NCBI RefSeq assembly: GCF_008364825.1 | Contig: NZ_VTTO01000005.1 | Span: forward strand, 1 to 64,000 | DNA length: 64,000 nucleotides | Direction: 5' to 3' | Origin: Azospirillum sp. B21 | GTDB taxonomy: Bacteria > Pseudomonadota > Alphaproteobacteria > Azospirillales > Azospirillaceae | In this document: piece after piece, positions 1 through 8,782 of the stretch | How positions within the stretch are numbered: position 1 is the first letter of the stretch | Layout: every line of letters begins with the position of its first letter | Position numbers and translations under genes: made by a program | Notes under the pieces: generated by a model | The model's database searches: none | Told to the model about the DNA's origin: nothing | What the model saw: only the letters and a program-made list of their open reading frames with translations

Positions 1-205
1 CCCGCCCGCCGGCGGCGCCCGCCTGCAGCTGGCTGTAGACCATCGGCAGCTCGTTGGGCGAATGCTCGGTGTCCAGCACCAGCCAGTCGAAGCCGGAGCC
101 GGCGATGATCTCCACCGTCACATGGCTCGACAGGATCGACCACAGGCCGATCTGCAGGCGGCCGGCGTCCAGCGCGCGCTTGAAGGAATTCTGGGGAATG
201 GTCAT
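1..205 (-). CDS. HpcH/HpaI family aldolase, N-terminal part (cut by left edge)
   Basis: Only the first 68 or so codons are inside the window. They read [12 protein letters not shown], then IGLWSILSS, then a [19 protein letters not shown] stretch typical of the class II pyruvate-aldolase HpaI/GarL family. Family members cleave 4-hydroxy-2-oxo or 5-keto-4-deoxy acids to pyruvate and an aldehyde. It is the last visible gene of the minus-strand operon and starts 17 nt after the glycerate kinase stop. With tartronate semialdehyde reductase and glycerate kinase beside it, a GarL-type role giving pyruvate plus tartronate semialdehyde is a good inference. It is a close paralog of the aldolase at 6458-7222. 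The metal and substrate sites lie outside the window, so activity cannot be checked. Confidence 0.85.
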   Translation of the reverse strand, partial: MTIPQNSFKRALDAGRLQIGLWSILSSHVTVEIIAGSGFDWLVLDTEHSPNELPMVYSQLQAGAAGGR

Positions 206-222
206 GGCTTTACCTCGTGGCT

Positions 223-1503
223 CTACATGCGTCGATCGGGCGCGCCGATCAGGATCGCGCGGAAATCGTTGACGTTGGTCAGGGTCGGGCCGGTCACCAC
301 GCCGTCGCCCAACGCCTCGAAGAAGCCGTGGCCGTCGTTGTCGGCCAGGCTGTCGCGCGGCTTCAGCCCCAGGGTCCAGGCCCGCGCCAGCGTGTCGGGG
401 GTGATGATGGCGCCGGCGATCTCCTCCTGCCCGTCCACCCCGTCGGTATCGCCGGCGATGGCGTGGATGGCCGCATGGCCGTCCAGCGCGATGGCGAGCG
501 ACAGCAGGAACTCCACGTTGCGCCCGCCGCGGCCCGATCCGCGCACCGTCACCGTGGTCTCGCCGCCCGACAGCAGGATGCAGGGCGCGGTGAAGGGCTG
601 GGCGCGGTCGGCCACCTGCAGGGCGAGCCCGCCCAGCACCGTGCCGACGTCGCGCGCCTCGCCTTCGATGCGGTCGCTCAGGACGTGCACCGGGTAGCCG
701 GCCTCGCGGGCGACGGCGGCGGCGGCCTCCAGCGCCATCTGCGGCGTGGCGATCAGGCGGGCCTCGCACCCCGCCAGCCGCGGGTCGTCCGGCTTGACGC
801 TCTCGCCGCGTCCGCTTTCCAGCAGTTCCCGCACCGCGGGCGGCAGGTCGATGCCGTAGCGGCGGAGGATGGCGAGCGCGTCGGCGCAGCCGGTGGGATC
901 GCCGACGGTGGGGCCCGACGCGATGTCCATCGGGTTGTCGCCCGGCACGTCGGACAGCAGCAGGGTCAGCACCCGGGCCGGAGCGCAGGCGGCGGCGAGC
1001 CGGCCGCCCTTCACCGCCGACAGGTGGCGGCGCACGCAGTTCATCTCGGAAATCGTGGCGCCGGAGGCGAGCAGGGCGCGGTTGACCGCCTGCTTGTCCT
1101 CCAGCGTCACGCCGTCGAGCGGCAGCGCCAGCAGCGCCGAGCCGCCGCCGGAGATCAGGCACAGCACCAGATCGTCCGCGCCGAGGCCGGAGACCAGGGC
1201 GCGGATGCGCTCGGCCGCCGCCAGCCCGGCGGCGTCGGGCACCGGGTGGGCGGCCTCGACGATCCCGATGCGCCCGCACGGCACCGCATAGCCGTAGCGG
1301 GTGACCACCAGCCCGGAGAGCTCTCCCGGCCAATGGTCCTCGACCGCCCGCGCCATCGCCGCCGAAGCCTTGCCGGCGCCGATCACCACCAGCCGGCCTT
1401 TGGGGGGCTCAGGCAGGTTGGCCGGCACGCACAGCGCCGGCTGGGCGGCGGCGATTGCGGCCTCGAACATCTGGCGCAGCAGGTCGCGCGGAATGGTCGA
1501 CAT
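223..1503 (-). CDS. Glycerate 2-kinase (GckA/TtuD, MOFRL family)
   Basis: A 426-aa protein of the DUF4147/MOFRL glycerate kinase type, often annotated hydroxypyruvate reductase TtuD. It would phosphorylate D-glycerate to 2-phosphoglycerate in the cytosol, the last step of the glycerate branch of glucarate, glyoxylate or tartrate use. The N-terminal half has a Rossmann-like start ([17 protein letters not shown]) and the glycine-rich [12 protein letters not shown]. The C-terminal MOFRL domain has [19 protein letters not shown] and [11 protein letters not shown]. The start was placed at MSTIPRDLL because a strong GAGGAGG ribosome site lies just upstream. A longer in-frame extension to 1770 overlaps the reductase gene and is not needed. 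It sits between the reductase (28-nt gap) and the aldolase (17-nt gap). Confidence 0.92.
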   Translation of the reverse strand: MSTIPRDLLRQMFEAAIAAAQPALCVPANLPEPPKGRLVVIGAGKASAAMARAVEDHWPGELSGLVVTRYGYAVPCGRIGIVEAAHPVPDAAGLAAAERIRALVSGLGADDLVLCLISGGGSALLALPLDGVTLEDKQAVNRALLASGATISEMNCVRRHLSAVKGGRLAAACAPARVLTLLLSDVPGDNPMDIASGPTVGDPTGCADALAILRRYGIDLPPAVRELLESGRGESVKPDDPRLAGCEARLIATPQMALEAAAAVAREAGYPVHVLSDRIEGEARDVGTVLGGLALQVADRAQPFTAPCILLSGGETTVTVRGSGRGGRNVEFLLSLAIALDGHAAIHAIAGDTDGVDGQEEIAGAIITPDTLARAWTLGLKPRDSLADNDGHGFFEALGDGVVTGPTLTNVNDFRAILIGAPDRRM

Positions 1504-1531
1504 GGAACGAGCCTCCTCAAACCTCTCGGGT

Positions 1532-2422
1532 TCAGGCCTTCTGGCCGATCTCGAAGTTGGCGAGCATTTCCAGCGCGCGGACCATGCCGGAATGGTCCCA
1601 GGCCTTGCCGCCGTTGGCGGCGCAGGCGTTGAACAGCTCCTGGGCGGTTGCGGTGTTGGGCAGGCTGACGCCGAGCGAGCGGGCGGTGGCGAGCGCGAGG
1701 TTGAGGTCCTTCTGGTGCAGCTCGATGCGGAAGCCCGGATCGAAGCTGCGCTTGACCATGCGCTCGCCATGGACCTCCAGGATGCGGGAGTTGGCGAAGC
1801 CGCCCATCAGGGCCTGCCGGACCTTGGCGGGATCGGCGCCGGCCTTGGCGGCGAGCAGCAGGGCCTCGCCGACCGCCTCGATGGTCAGTGCGACGATGAT
1901 CTGGTTGGCGACCTTGGTGGTCTGGCCGTCGCCGTTGCCGCCGACCAGCGTGATGTTCTTGCCCATCAGCTCGAACAGCGGGTGGACGGTGCCGAAGGCC
2001 TTCTCGGGCCCGCCGACCATGATGGTGAGCGAGGCGGCCTTGGCGCCGACCTCGCCGCCGGAGACGGGCGCGTCTAGATAGTCGCAGCCGAGTTCGTTGA
2101 CGCGGCGGGCGAAGTCCTTGGTGGCGACCGGGGAGATGGAGGACATGTCCACCACGATCTTGCCGGCGCTGAGCCCCTCGGCGACGCCGCCGGCGCCGAA
2201 CAGGACCTTTTCGACGTCGGGGGTGTCGGGGACCATGATGAAGACGATCTCGGCCTGTTCCGCCACCTCCTTGCCGGAACCGCAGGTCACGGCGCCGCCG
2301 ACGGTCAGGGCGTCGGGCACCGGGCCGACGGTGTGGACGAACAGCGCGTGGCCCGCCGCCTGCAGGTGGCCCGCCATCGGCGCGCCCATGATCCCCAACC
2401 CGATAAAGCCGATCTTGCTCAT
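1532..2422 (-). CDS. garR: Tartronate semialdehyde reductase (2-hydroxy-3-oxopropionate reductase)
   Basis: A 296-aa member of the beta-hydroxyacid dehydrogenase family. The N-terminus has the NAD(P)-binding motif GFIGLGIMGAPMAGHL. The DAPVSGGEVGA substrate-loop motif lies near residue 120, and the GGNGDGQTTKVANQ helix carries the catalytic lysine (K in TTKVANQ). GarR/GlxR enzymes reduce tartronate semialdehyde to D-glycerate with NAD(P)H. The length equals that of the family. The gene lies directly before glycerate 2-kinase and after an UxuA-like gene, so the operon chains aldolase product to glycerate to 2-phosphoglycerate. 3-Hydroxyisobutyrate dehydrogenase is the main alternative; the neighbours argue against it. 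Confidence 0.92.
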   Translation of the reverse strand: MSKIGFIGLGIMGAPMAGHLQAAGHALFVHTVGPVPDALTVGGAVTCGSGKEVAEQAEIVFIMVPDTPDVEKVLFGAGGVAEGLSAGKIVVDMSSISPVATKDFARRVNELGCDYLDAPVSGGEVGAKAASLTIMVGGPEKAFGTVHPLFELMGKNITLVGGNGDGQTTKVANQIIVALTIEAVGEALLLAAKAGADPAKVRQALMGGFANSRILEVHGERMVKRSFDPGFRIELHQKDLNLALATARSLGVSLPNTATAQELFNACAANGGKAWDHSGMVRALEMLANFEIGQKA

Positions 2423-2481
2423 GATGTCTCCAATCCTATGTATTTGCGACTGAACGTGTTTTTCAGCTGCCGATGCCGGGA

Positions 2482-3540
2482 TCAGGCTGCCTGGAGCAGG
2501 GCCTGCGTGTATCCCAGGCAGAAGGAGAAGAAGCGCTCGCGGTCCGGATCCACGTCGGAGAAGGGGACGTGGTCCGGACAGAGGACGCCCTTGTACCCGA
2601 CCTCGCGGTAGGCGCGGATGCAGGCCGCCATGTCCACCGACCCCTCATCCGGCATCGCTTCGCGGAAGTCGAGATAGCCGCCCCGGATGTTGCGGAAATG
2701 GACCATGAAGATGCGGTTCTGCGGACCGAAGGTGCGGATGGCTTCCAGCACCGTTTCGGTCGGGTTCCGCGACATCTCGGCGATGGTTCCCTGGCAGAAG
2801 TTGAAGCCGAGCGACTTGCTTTCCGGCGCCAGTGCGATGAAGCGCCTGAGCCCATCCAGCGAGCCCAGCACATGGTGTACGCCGTTCAGGCCGCCCGGCG
2901 GATAGGCCGGGTCGTGCGGGTGGCAGGCGAGCTTGACGCCCGCCTTTTCGGCGATTGGAAGCAGCGCCTCCACCAGATACTGGATGGCCCGCCAGCCGTC
3001 CGCTTCGGAGATGCCGCCGGCCTGCGAGGCCATCACCTGACCGCAGGTTTCGGCAGCGCCGCCGGCACGCGCATCCTCGTCGTCCGGCAGCACGGTGCCC
3101 CAGTAGGAGAAGCGGGCGTCGTTCTCCGCCTTGTACTCGTCGGCCTTGAAGGTCGAGCAGCGCATGCCGCCGCGCCCCTCCACTTCGCCGGTGCGGGTGA
3201 TGCCGACCATGGCGACCGTGTATTTCACCATGTCCACGCCGCCGTCCGCGGCGGCCTGGATGTTGTGGCGCAGCTCCTTCGCTTTGGCCGCTGCCTTTTC
3301 CGGCGCGCGCAGGCTGTCGAGCAGGATGGAGCCGACATCCAGCGCCATGCCTTCCAGGCGCATGCCGAGGCTTTCGATCGACCGGCGCTGCGCCGCGACC
3401 TTGCCCGCGTCCCACAGGCCGTCCTCGCCGATCACCGCGTTGTTGGGGCGGGTGTCGATGACGATGCCCTTGCAGCCGAGCTGGGCGGACAGGCGCAGGC
3501 GGCTGTCGGTCGGGTTGATCAACTGTTCGCCGATATACAT
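2482..3540 (-). CDS. UxuA-like TIM-barrel enzyme (mannonate dehydratase family)
   Basis: A 352-aa soluble protein with the xylose isomerase-like TIM-barrel fold. LACHPHDPAYPPGG, GFNFCQGTIAEM, FMVHFRNIRGG and CPDHVP match the metal-binding strand ends of the UxuA mannonate dehydratase family, with Cys/His ligands. UxuA dehydrates D-mannonate to 2-keto-3-deoxygluconate using Fe or Mn. The operon otherwise makes glycerate, so the true substrate may be another sugar acid or a hydroxy acid. The start is at MYIGEQLIN with a GAGAGGA ribosome site. It lies 47 nt after the MFS transporter and 59 nt before the reductase gene. Fold and family are confident; the substrate is not. Confidence 0.8.
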   Translation of the reverse strand: MYIGEQLINPTDSRLRLSAQLGCKGIVIDTRPNNAVIGEDGLWDAGKVAAQRRSIESLGMRLEGMALDVGSILLDSLRAPEKAAAKAKELRHNIQAAADGGVDMVKYTVAMVGITRTGEVEGRGGMRCSTFKADEYKAENDARFSYWGTVLPDDEDARAGGAAETCGQVMASQAGGISEADGWRAIQYLVEALLPIAEKAGVKLACHPHDPAYPPGGLNGVHHVLGSLDGLRRFIALAPESKSLGFNFCQGTIAEMSRNPTETVLEAIRTFGPQNRIFMVHFRNIRGGYLDFREAMPDEGSVDMAACIRAYREVGYKGVLCPDHVPFSDVDPDRERFFSFCLGYTQALLQAA

Positions 3541-3587
3541 CGGGAAATCCTCTCGAATGCGTCTTCAGCGGGGGATGACGGAGCCGG

Positions 3588-4949
3588 TCACTTCCTGAGT
3601 TCCATGCGCTTGATCTCGCCGACGACGACCAGATAGCTGACCGCGGCGATCAGGGCGTTGGCGCCGACGAACAGCAGGGCGCCGTTGAAGGAACCCGACG
3701 TCTGGATGATGTAGCCGATGATGATCGGCGTGCTGATCGACGAGATGTTGCCGCACATGTTGAAGACGCCGCCCGACAGGCCGGTGATCTCCTTGGGCGC
3801 GCAGTCCGACATGACGGCCCAGCCCAGCGCGCCGATGCCCTTGCCGAAGAAGGCCAGCGCCATGAAGCCGACCACGATCCATTGCACGTCGGTGTAGTTG
3901 CAGGCGATCATGCTCATCGACAGCAGCATGCCGAGCACGATCGGTGTCTTGCGCGCCGCGGTCAGCGAGAAGCCCTTGCGCAGCATGGCGTCCGAAAGCA
4001 CGCCGCCCAGGATACCGCCGGCAAAGCCGCAGATGGCGGGGATCGAGGCGACGAAGCCGGCGCTCAGCACCGACATGCCGCGGGCCTGCACCAGATAGAC
4101 CGGGAACCAGGTGATGAAGAAATAGGTGATCGCGTTGATGCAGAACTGGCCGAGGAAGATGCCGGCCATCATCCGGCTGGCGAACAACTGGCGGATGTAA
4201 TCCCACTTGGCGCCGCCGGCCGCATCGGTCTTCTTCTTCGCGGCGTCGTCCATGTTGACCAGACCGCCGCCCGCGGCGATGTAGTCAATCTCCGCCTGAT
4301 TGATCTTCGGGTGGTCGACCGGGCTGTAGACGGTCTTCAGCCAGATGCCGGAAACCAGGAGGCCGAGTGTGCCCATGAAGCCGAAGGCCCAGGGCCAGCC
4401 GAAGGAGTGGGTGAGCCAGCCCATCAGCGGGGCGAAGATCACCGTGGCGAAATACTGGGCCGAGTTGAAGATGGCCGAGGCCGTGGCGCGCTCATGGCCG
4501 GGGAACCAGGCGGCGACCACGCGGCTGTTGCCGGGGAAGGAAGGAGCTTCCGCAAGGCCGACTGCGAAGCGCAACGCGAACAGGGCCGTCACCGCCGCGG
4601 CGCCGGTCAGGAAGCCGACGAAGCCCTGGAACAGGGTGAACACCGACCATGTGAAAATGCTCGCCGCATACACCCACTTCGAGCCGAAGCGGTCGAGCAG
4701 CCAGCCGCCCGGCAGTTGGCCGATGACGTAGGACCAGCCGAAGGCGGAGAAGATGAAGCCCATCTGCGCGGCATTGATGCCGAGATCCTTCGACAGAACC
4801 GGGCCGGCGATGGCCAGAACGGCGCGGTCGGCGTAGTTGATTGCTGTCACGACGAACAGCATAACAACGATCGTCCACCGGATACGTGTTTTTGTTGCCG
4901 CTGCCGCGCCTGCGACAGAGCTGTGATCCATCACTGTGTTGACACTCAT
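3588..4949 (-). CDS. MFS transporter, ACS family (glucarate/galactonate type)
   Basis: A 453-aa integral membrane protein of the anion:cation symporter family of MFS carriers. It opens with a first helix containing INYADRAVLAIAGP and has the loop 2-3 motif GQLPGGWLLDRFGSKW, both typical of GudP, GarP and DgoT. About 12 membrane segments are visible, with a longer cytoplasmic loop in the middle (PKINQAEIDYIAAGGG). Family members import hexuronates, glucarate or galactonate with protons. It is the first gene of the minus-strand operon and starts 7 nt after a GGAGG ribosome site. The LacI-type regulator is divergent from it. The exact substrate is inferred from neighbours only. Confidence 0.9.
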   Translation of the reverse strand: MSVNTVMDHSSVAGAAAATKTRIRWTIVVMLFVVTAINYADRAVLAIAGPVLSKDLGINAAQMGFIFSAFGWSYVIGQLPGGWLLDRFGSKWVYAASIFTWSVFTLFQGFVGFLTGAAAVTALFALRFAVGLAEAPSFPGNSRVVAAWFPGHERATASAIFNSAQYFATVIFAPLMGWLTHSFGWPWAFGFMGTLGLLVSGIWLKTVYSPVDHPKINQAEIDYIAAGGGLVNMDDAAKKKTDAAGGAKWDYIRQLFASRMMAGIFLGQFCINAITYFFITWFPVYLVQARGMSVLSAGFVASIPAICGFAGGILGGVLSDAMLRKGFSLTAARKTPIVLGMLLSMSMIACNYTDVQWIVVGFMALAFFGKGIGALGWAVMSDCAPKEITGLSGGVFNMCGNISSISTPIIIGYIIQTSGSFNGALLFVGANALIAAVSYLVVVGEIKRMELRK

Positions 4950-5314
4950 GTGGCGCCTCCATTCCCGATGCTGCGCTGCCGTTTGTTATTTTCTAAGGCG
5001 CGCTTATCGGAAGAAAGATTCTGGTGTGAGCGCTCTCTTATGGTTGGAAGAGCGCTTGATGTCTCTTGTTACCGCTCACAATAGCGCTGTGACTCCTAAA
5101 CTCAACATCGGGCCGGCGCAAGAGCCTGCGGCGCTTTGCCACGATTTTTTCCGTTGGCCCAACCATCGAGGTAGCCGCCGGGGGGATCGGCCGAGGCAGC
5201 CGCCGGTACGTCCGCGGTCAACCCCCCGGCTCGGACACGCCGCCAATCCGCCGGACGTCCTTGCGTCGAACCGTCGCAAGCCGTATTTAACCTCTACATC
5301 CTGGGGTTTACGCC
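4950..5314. other. Divergent control region between MFS operon and lacI-type gene
   Basis: This 365-bp non-coding stretch has lower GC than its surroundings. Its notable content is a cluster of LacI-family-like half-sites between about 5028 and 5088, described separately. The rest, including a GC-rich stretch at 5160-5250, shows nothing I can name. A long plus-strand reading frame running through it continues as a shadow of the regulator gene and is not credible. Confidence 0.6.
5028..5088. promoter_or_regulatory. Candidate LacI/GntR-type operator cluster
   Basis: AGCGCT occurs three times, at 5029-5034, 5051-5056 and 5083-5088. The spacings of 22 and 32 bp are close to whole helical turns, so all three would face the same side of the DNA. 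GAGCGCTC at 5028-5035 is a perfect 8-bp palindrome. Between copies two and three, 5066-5082 reads TTGTTACCGCTCACAAT. It resembles the E. coli GntR half-site TGTTACC and, on the other strand, the lac operator core with one base missing. The adjacent regulator is LacI/GntR-like, so autoregulation plus control of the MFS operon is likely. Confidence 0.5.
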
Positions 5315-6400
5315 GTGTCCGACACACCAGTTATTCGCCCGCGTCAGGGTGCAGCCAAGAAAGACGCCATCCCGGCGAAGACGGCCGGAAGCCGCGGCAC
5401 TCGTCCGACCAGCGGCAAGGCGACGCTGGAAACCGTGGCGACGCTGGCCGGTGTTTCCAGGATGACGGTCTCCCGCGTGATCAATCATCCCGAATCGGTG
5501 ACCCCGGAGCTGCGGGAGATCGTTCTCAAGGCCATCTCCGAAACCGGCTATGTTCCCAACCTGCTGGCCGGCGGGCTGGCATCGAGCCGGACCAAGCTGG
5601 TCGCCGCGGTCGTGCCGACGCTGACGCATGTGCTGTTCTCCGGAGCGATCCAGGCCTTCACCGACCGGCTGGCGCTGGACGGCTACCAGATGCTGCTGGG
5701 CCTGTCCGGCTATCCGACCGAGCGGGAGGGCGAACTGCTGCAGGCCATCCTCAGCCGCCGTCCGGACGCCCTGTATCTCACCGGCACCAGCCATCTGGCA
5801 CAGACGCGCCGTCAACTGCGCGCGGCCAACATTCCGATCGTCGAAACCTGGGACCTCTCGCACAAGGCCGTGGACATGGCCGTGGGCTTCTCCCATGAGG
5901 CGGTCGGCCGTGGAGTGGCGGAGTATTTTTATTCCAAGGGGTACCGGCAGTTTGCCGCGTTCAGCGCCGACGATGGACGCGCCCAGCTGCGCAGCAGGGA
6001 GTACGTCGCGACCCTGGCAGCGCACGGGATCGGCGACGTCACCTGCATCACCACGCCGGCCCCAAGCACGATGGCGATGGGACGCGAGGCTTTGGGCCAA
6101 CTACTGGCCGATGGGAACTGGCGGGGGGCCATACAATGCAGCTCCGATGCAATGGCGCATGGGGTGGTGCTCGAGGCGCAAGCCCGTGGCTTGTCGGTGC
6201 CGGGGGACATCGCCGTGATCGGCTTCGGCGATTTGGATTTCGCCGCCTACATGTCGCCCCCGTTGAGCACCGTGCGCATCGACCGCTTCGCGATCGGCCG
6301 CTTGGCCGCCGAGGCCCTGCTGACCCGCTTGGCAGGCGGACGCGTGGCTCGGAAGGTGGTGGATGTCGGTTTTGAGATCATCGAACGGGCCACCTCCTGA
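5315..6400 (+). CDS. LacI-family transcriptional regulator (GntR-like)
   Basis: A 361-aa DNA-binding repressor. After a roughly 35-residue basic tail comes the LacI helix-turn-helix, TLETVATLAGVSRMTVSRVI, with the hinge region GYVPNLLAGGLASSRT. A periplasmic-binding-protein-like sensor domain follows (VAAVVPTLTHVLFS, AIQCSSDAMAHGV, IAVIGFGDLDFA). It most resembles gluconate-type GntR/IdnR repressors. It starts with GTG and has no strong ribosome site. It is divergent from the sugar-acid operon and is the obvious regulator of it. It converges on the aldolase gene at 6458, leaving 57 bp between stops. Confidence 0.92.
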   Translation: MSDTPVIRPRQGAAKKDAIPAKTAGSRGTRPTSGKATLETVATLAGVSRMTVSRVINHPESVTPELREIVLKAISETGYVPNLLAGGLASSRTKLVAAVVPTLTHVLFSGAIQAFTDRLALDGYQMLLGLSGYPTEREGELLQAILSRRPDALYLTGTSHLAQTRRQLRAANIPIVETWDLSHKAVDMAVGFSHEAVGRGVAEYFYSKGYRQFAAFSADDGRAQLRSREYVATLAAHGIGDVTCITTPAPSTMAMGREALGQLLADGNWRGAIQCSSDAMAHGVVLEAQARGLSVPGDIAVIGFGDLDFAAYMSPPLSTVRIDRFAIGRLAAEALLTRLAGGRVARKVVDVGFEIIERATS

Positions 6401-6457
6401 TCCGGTGGACTTGCTGCGGAGGCCGGAGCGAGCGTCCTGCACCGGCGCCGGCTTTCC

Positions 6458-7222
6458 TCAGTCCCTGAACTTCCTGGCGATCGCCTCGGTGGTGCGGGCG
6501 AGCAGGCCGGTATCGATGCCGACGGCGGTGTAGACGCAGCCGGCGGCCATGTAGCGGCGCGCCAGAGTCTCGTCGGCGGTGAGGATGCCCGCCCGGCTGC
6601 CGGCGGCGACGATCCGGCCGATGGTCTTCTCGATCAGCTCGACGATCTCCGGGTTGCCCTGGTCGCCGAGATAGCCGAGATCGGACGACAGGTCGCCCGG
6701 ACCGATGAACAGCCCGTCGATGCCCGGCACCGCGGCGATGGCCTCCAGATTGTCGAGGCCCTTGCGCGTCTCGATCTGTACCAGGATGCAGATATCCTCG
6801 TGGGCGCGGCGGTGATAGTCCTTCACCCGGCCGAAGCGCGAAGCCCGGCTGGCCCCGGCGAAGCCGCGGATGCCGTTCGGGGGAAAGCGCGTGGCGGCGA
6901 CCGCGGCCTCGGCCTCCTCCACCGTCTCCATCATCGGGATCAGGAAGGACTGCACGCCGATGTCGAGATAGCGCTTGATGACGATCGGATCGTTGTCCGG
7001 AATGCGGACGACCGGATGCGTCGCGTTCTCCATCATCGCCTGCAGCTGCGCCAGGATGCCCGGCACGTCGTTGGGCGCGTGTTCGGCGTCGAGCAGCAGC
7101 CAGTCGAAGCCGGAGCCCGCCAGGATCTCGGTGGCGGTGGGGCTGGCCATGCTGTTCCAGAAACCGATCTGCTTGTGGCCGGCCTGGATGGCGCGCTTGA
7201 AGGAATTGGTGCGGAGGTCCAC
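6458..7222 (-). CDS. HpcH/HpaI family aldolase (GarL-like)
   Basis: A 254-aa class II pyruvate aldolase with the full family pattern: GSGFDWLLLDAEHAPND near residue 40, VQIETRKGLDNLEAIAAVPGIDGLFIGPGDL with the metal-binding Glu in QIET and Asp in GPGD, and VGIDTGLLA near the end. Enzymes of this group split 5-keto-4-deoxy-D-glucarate or 4-hydroxy-2-oxoheptanedioate, releasing pyruvate. A GTG start at VDLRTNSFKRA was chosen because the paralog at the left edge starts at the same place. It follows tctA by 44 nt and probably closes the tctCBA operon. That suggests the transporter brings in the acid that this aldolase, perhaps after other steps, cleaves. Confidence 0.9.
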   Translation of the reverse strand: MDLRTNSFKRAIQAGHKQIGFWNSMASPTATEILAGSGFDWLLLDAEHAPNDVPGILAQLQAMMENATHPVVRIPDNDPIVIKRYLDIGVQSFLIPMMETVEEAEAAVAATRFPPNGIRGFAGASRASRFGRVKDYHRRAHEDICILVQIETRKGLDNLEAIAAVPGIDGLFIGPGDLSSDLGYLGDQGNPEIVELIEKTIGRIVAAGSRAGILTADETLARRYMAAGCVYTAVGIDTGLLARTTEAIARKFRD

Positions 7223-7266
7223 GGGACGGCGTGCCTTTCGATGGAGGGTTGACGGGTTTGCCTGCC

Positions 7267-8766
7267 CTATTCCGCCAGCGCCTGGGCACGCTTGCGCAGG
7301 ACGGCGGGGGAGAGCATGGCGAGCAGCAGGACCGCGACGACGGCGAGCAGCACGGCGCTGATCGGGCGGGTGAGGAAGACCGACGGGTCGCCGTCGGACA
7401 GCTGCATGGCGCGGCGGAAATTCTCCTCCAGCTGCGGGCCGAGCACGAGGCCGAGCAGCAGCGGCGCGGGCTCCACGCCCACCTTGATGAAGAAGTAGCC
7501 CACCACGGCACAGCCCAGCATGAGCCAGACGTTGAAGACGCTGTTGGAGATGCCGTAGGTGCCGATGCAGCAGAACAGGACGATGGCCGGGAACAGCAGG
7601 CGGTAGGGGATCTTCAGCATCGACACCCACAGTCCGACCAGCGGCAGGTTGATGATCAGCAGCATCAGGTTGCCGGTCCACATGCTGGCGATGACGCCCC
7701 AGACCAGCGCGGGCTGTTCGGTCATCACCTGCGGGCCGGGCTGGATGCCCTGCATCATCAAGGCACCGATCATCAGCGCCATCAGCGCGTTGGCGGGAAT
7801 GCCGAGGGTCAGCAGCGGGATGAAACTGGTCTGCGCCCCGGCGTTGTTCGCCGCCTCCGGCCCGGCGACGCCTTCGATGGCGCCCTTGCCGAAACGCCGG
7901 GGATCGCGGGCGATCTTCTTCTCCAGCGCATAGGCGGTGAAGGGTGGCAGCGCCGCGCCCCCGCCCGGCAGCACGCCCAATGCGGAGCCGATGGCGGTGC
8001 CGCGAACCATGGCTGGGAAGGCGGCCTTGAGGTCGGCGCGTGTCGGCACGAGGTCGCGCAGCTTCTGGCTGACCACCTGCCGGACCTCGTTGCGCTCCAG
8101 GTTCGCCATGATCTCGGCCAGCCCGAACATGCCCATCGCCACCGGGACGAAATCGAGCCCGTCGGACAGCGCCGGGATGCCGAAGGTCATGCGCGCCGCA
8201 CCGGAATTCACGTCGATCCCGACGGTGCCCAGCAGAAGGCCGAGGAACACCATCGCCAGTGACTTCGACACCGAGCCGTGCGCCAGGATCACAGCGGCGA
8301 GCAGGCCGAGGACCAGCAGGCTGAAATACTCCACCGCGGTGAATTTCAGCGCCAATGCTGCCAGCGGCAGGCTGAGGAGCGCGATGACGACAGTGGCGAC
8401 GGTCCCGGCGAAGAAGGACGACACGGCGGCGATCGCCAGCGCCGGACCCGCCCGCCCGTGGCGCGCCATCGCGTGCCCGTCCAGGCAGGTGACGACCGAG
8501 GACGTCTCGCCCGGCACATTGACCAGGATGGCCGTGGTGGAGCCGCCATACTGCGCGCCGTAGAAGATGCCCGCGAGCATGATCAGCGCCGATTCCGGCG
8601 GCAGCCCGAAGGTGAAGGGCAGAAGCAGAGCCACCGTCGGGATGGGACCGATGCCGGGCAGCACGCCGATGGCCGTGCCGATGACGACGCCAATCAGGCA
8701 ATAGAGCAGGTGGTTGAATTGCAGGGCCGTGGAAAGGCCGAGCAGGAGATTGTCGAACAGCTCCAT
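7267..8766 (-). CDS. tctA: TctA-family tripartite transporter, large membrane subunit
   Basis: A 499-aa polytopic membrane protein, the usual length of TctA. Signature pieces are GVVIGTAIGVLPGIGPIPTVALL, the conserved FYGAQYGGSTTAILVNVPGE segment, and a second inverted half with GLPGGGAALPPF-like sequence (GVLPGGGAALPPFTAYALEKK) and LTLGIPANALMALMIGA. TctA forms the transport channel of secondary, binding-protein-dependent carriers for citrate and other carboxylates. It is preceded by tctB (16-nt gap) and followed by the HpaI-type aldolase. Substrate cannot be read from the sequence. Confidence 0.94.
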   Translation of the reverse strand: MELFDNLLLGLSTALQFNHLLYCLIGVVIGTAIGVLPGIGPIPTVALLLPFTFGLPPESALIMLAGIFYGAQYGGSTTAILVNVPGETSSVVTCLDGHAMARHGRAGPALAIAAVSSFFAGTVATVVIALLSLPLAALALKFTAVEYFSLLVLGLLAAVILAHGSVSKSLAMVFLGLLLGTVGIDVNSGAARMTFGIPALSDGLDFVPVAMGMFGLAEIMANLERNEVRQVVSQKLRDLVPTRADLKAAFPAMVRGTAIGSALGVLPGGGAALPPFTAYALEKKIARDPRRFGKGAIEGVAGPEAANNAGAQTSFIPLLTLGIPANALMALMIGALMMQGIQPGPQVMTEQPALVWGVIASMWTGNLMLLIINLPLVGLWVSMLKIPYRLLFPAIVLFCCIGTYGISNSVFNVWLMLGCAVVGYFFIKVGVEPAPLLLGLVLGPQLEENFRRAMQLSDGDPSVFLTRPISAVLLAVVAVLLLAMLSPAVLRKRAQALAE

Positions 8767-8782
8767 GGGGCGCCTCCCCGAG

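Noticed and set aside
4936..5898. A 320-codon plus-strand frame across the lacI-type promoter region
   Set aside because: It overlaps the operator region and then runs out of frame through the regulator; no domain or ribosome site.
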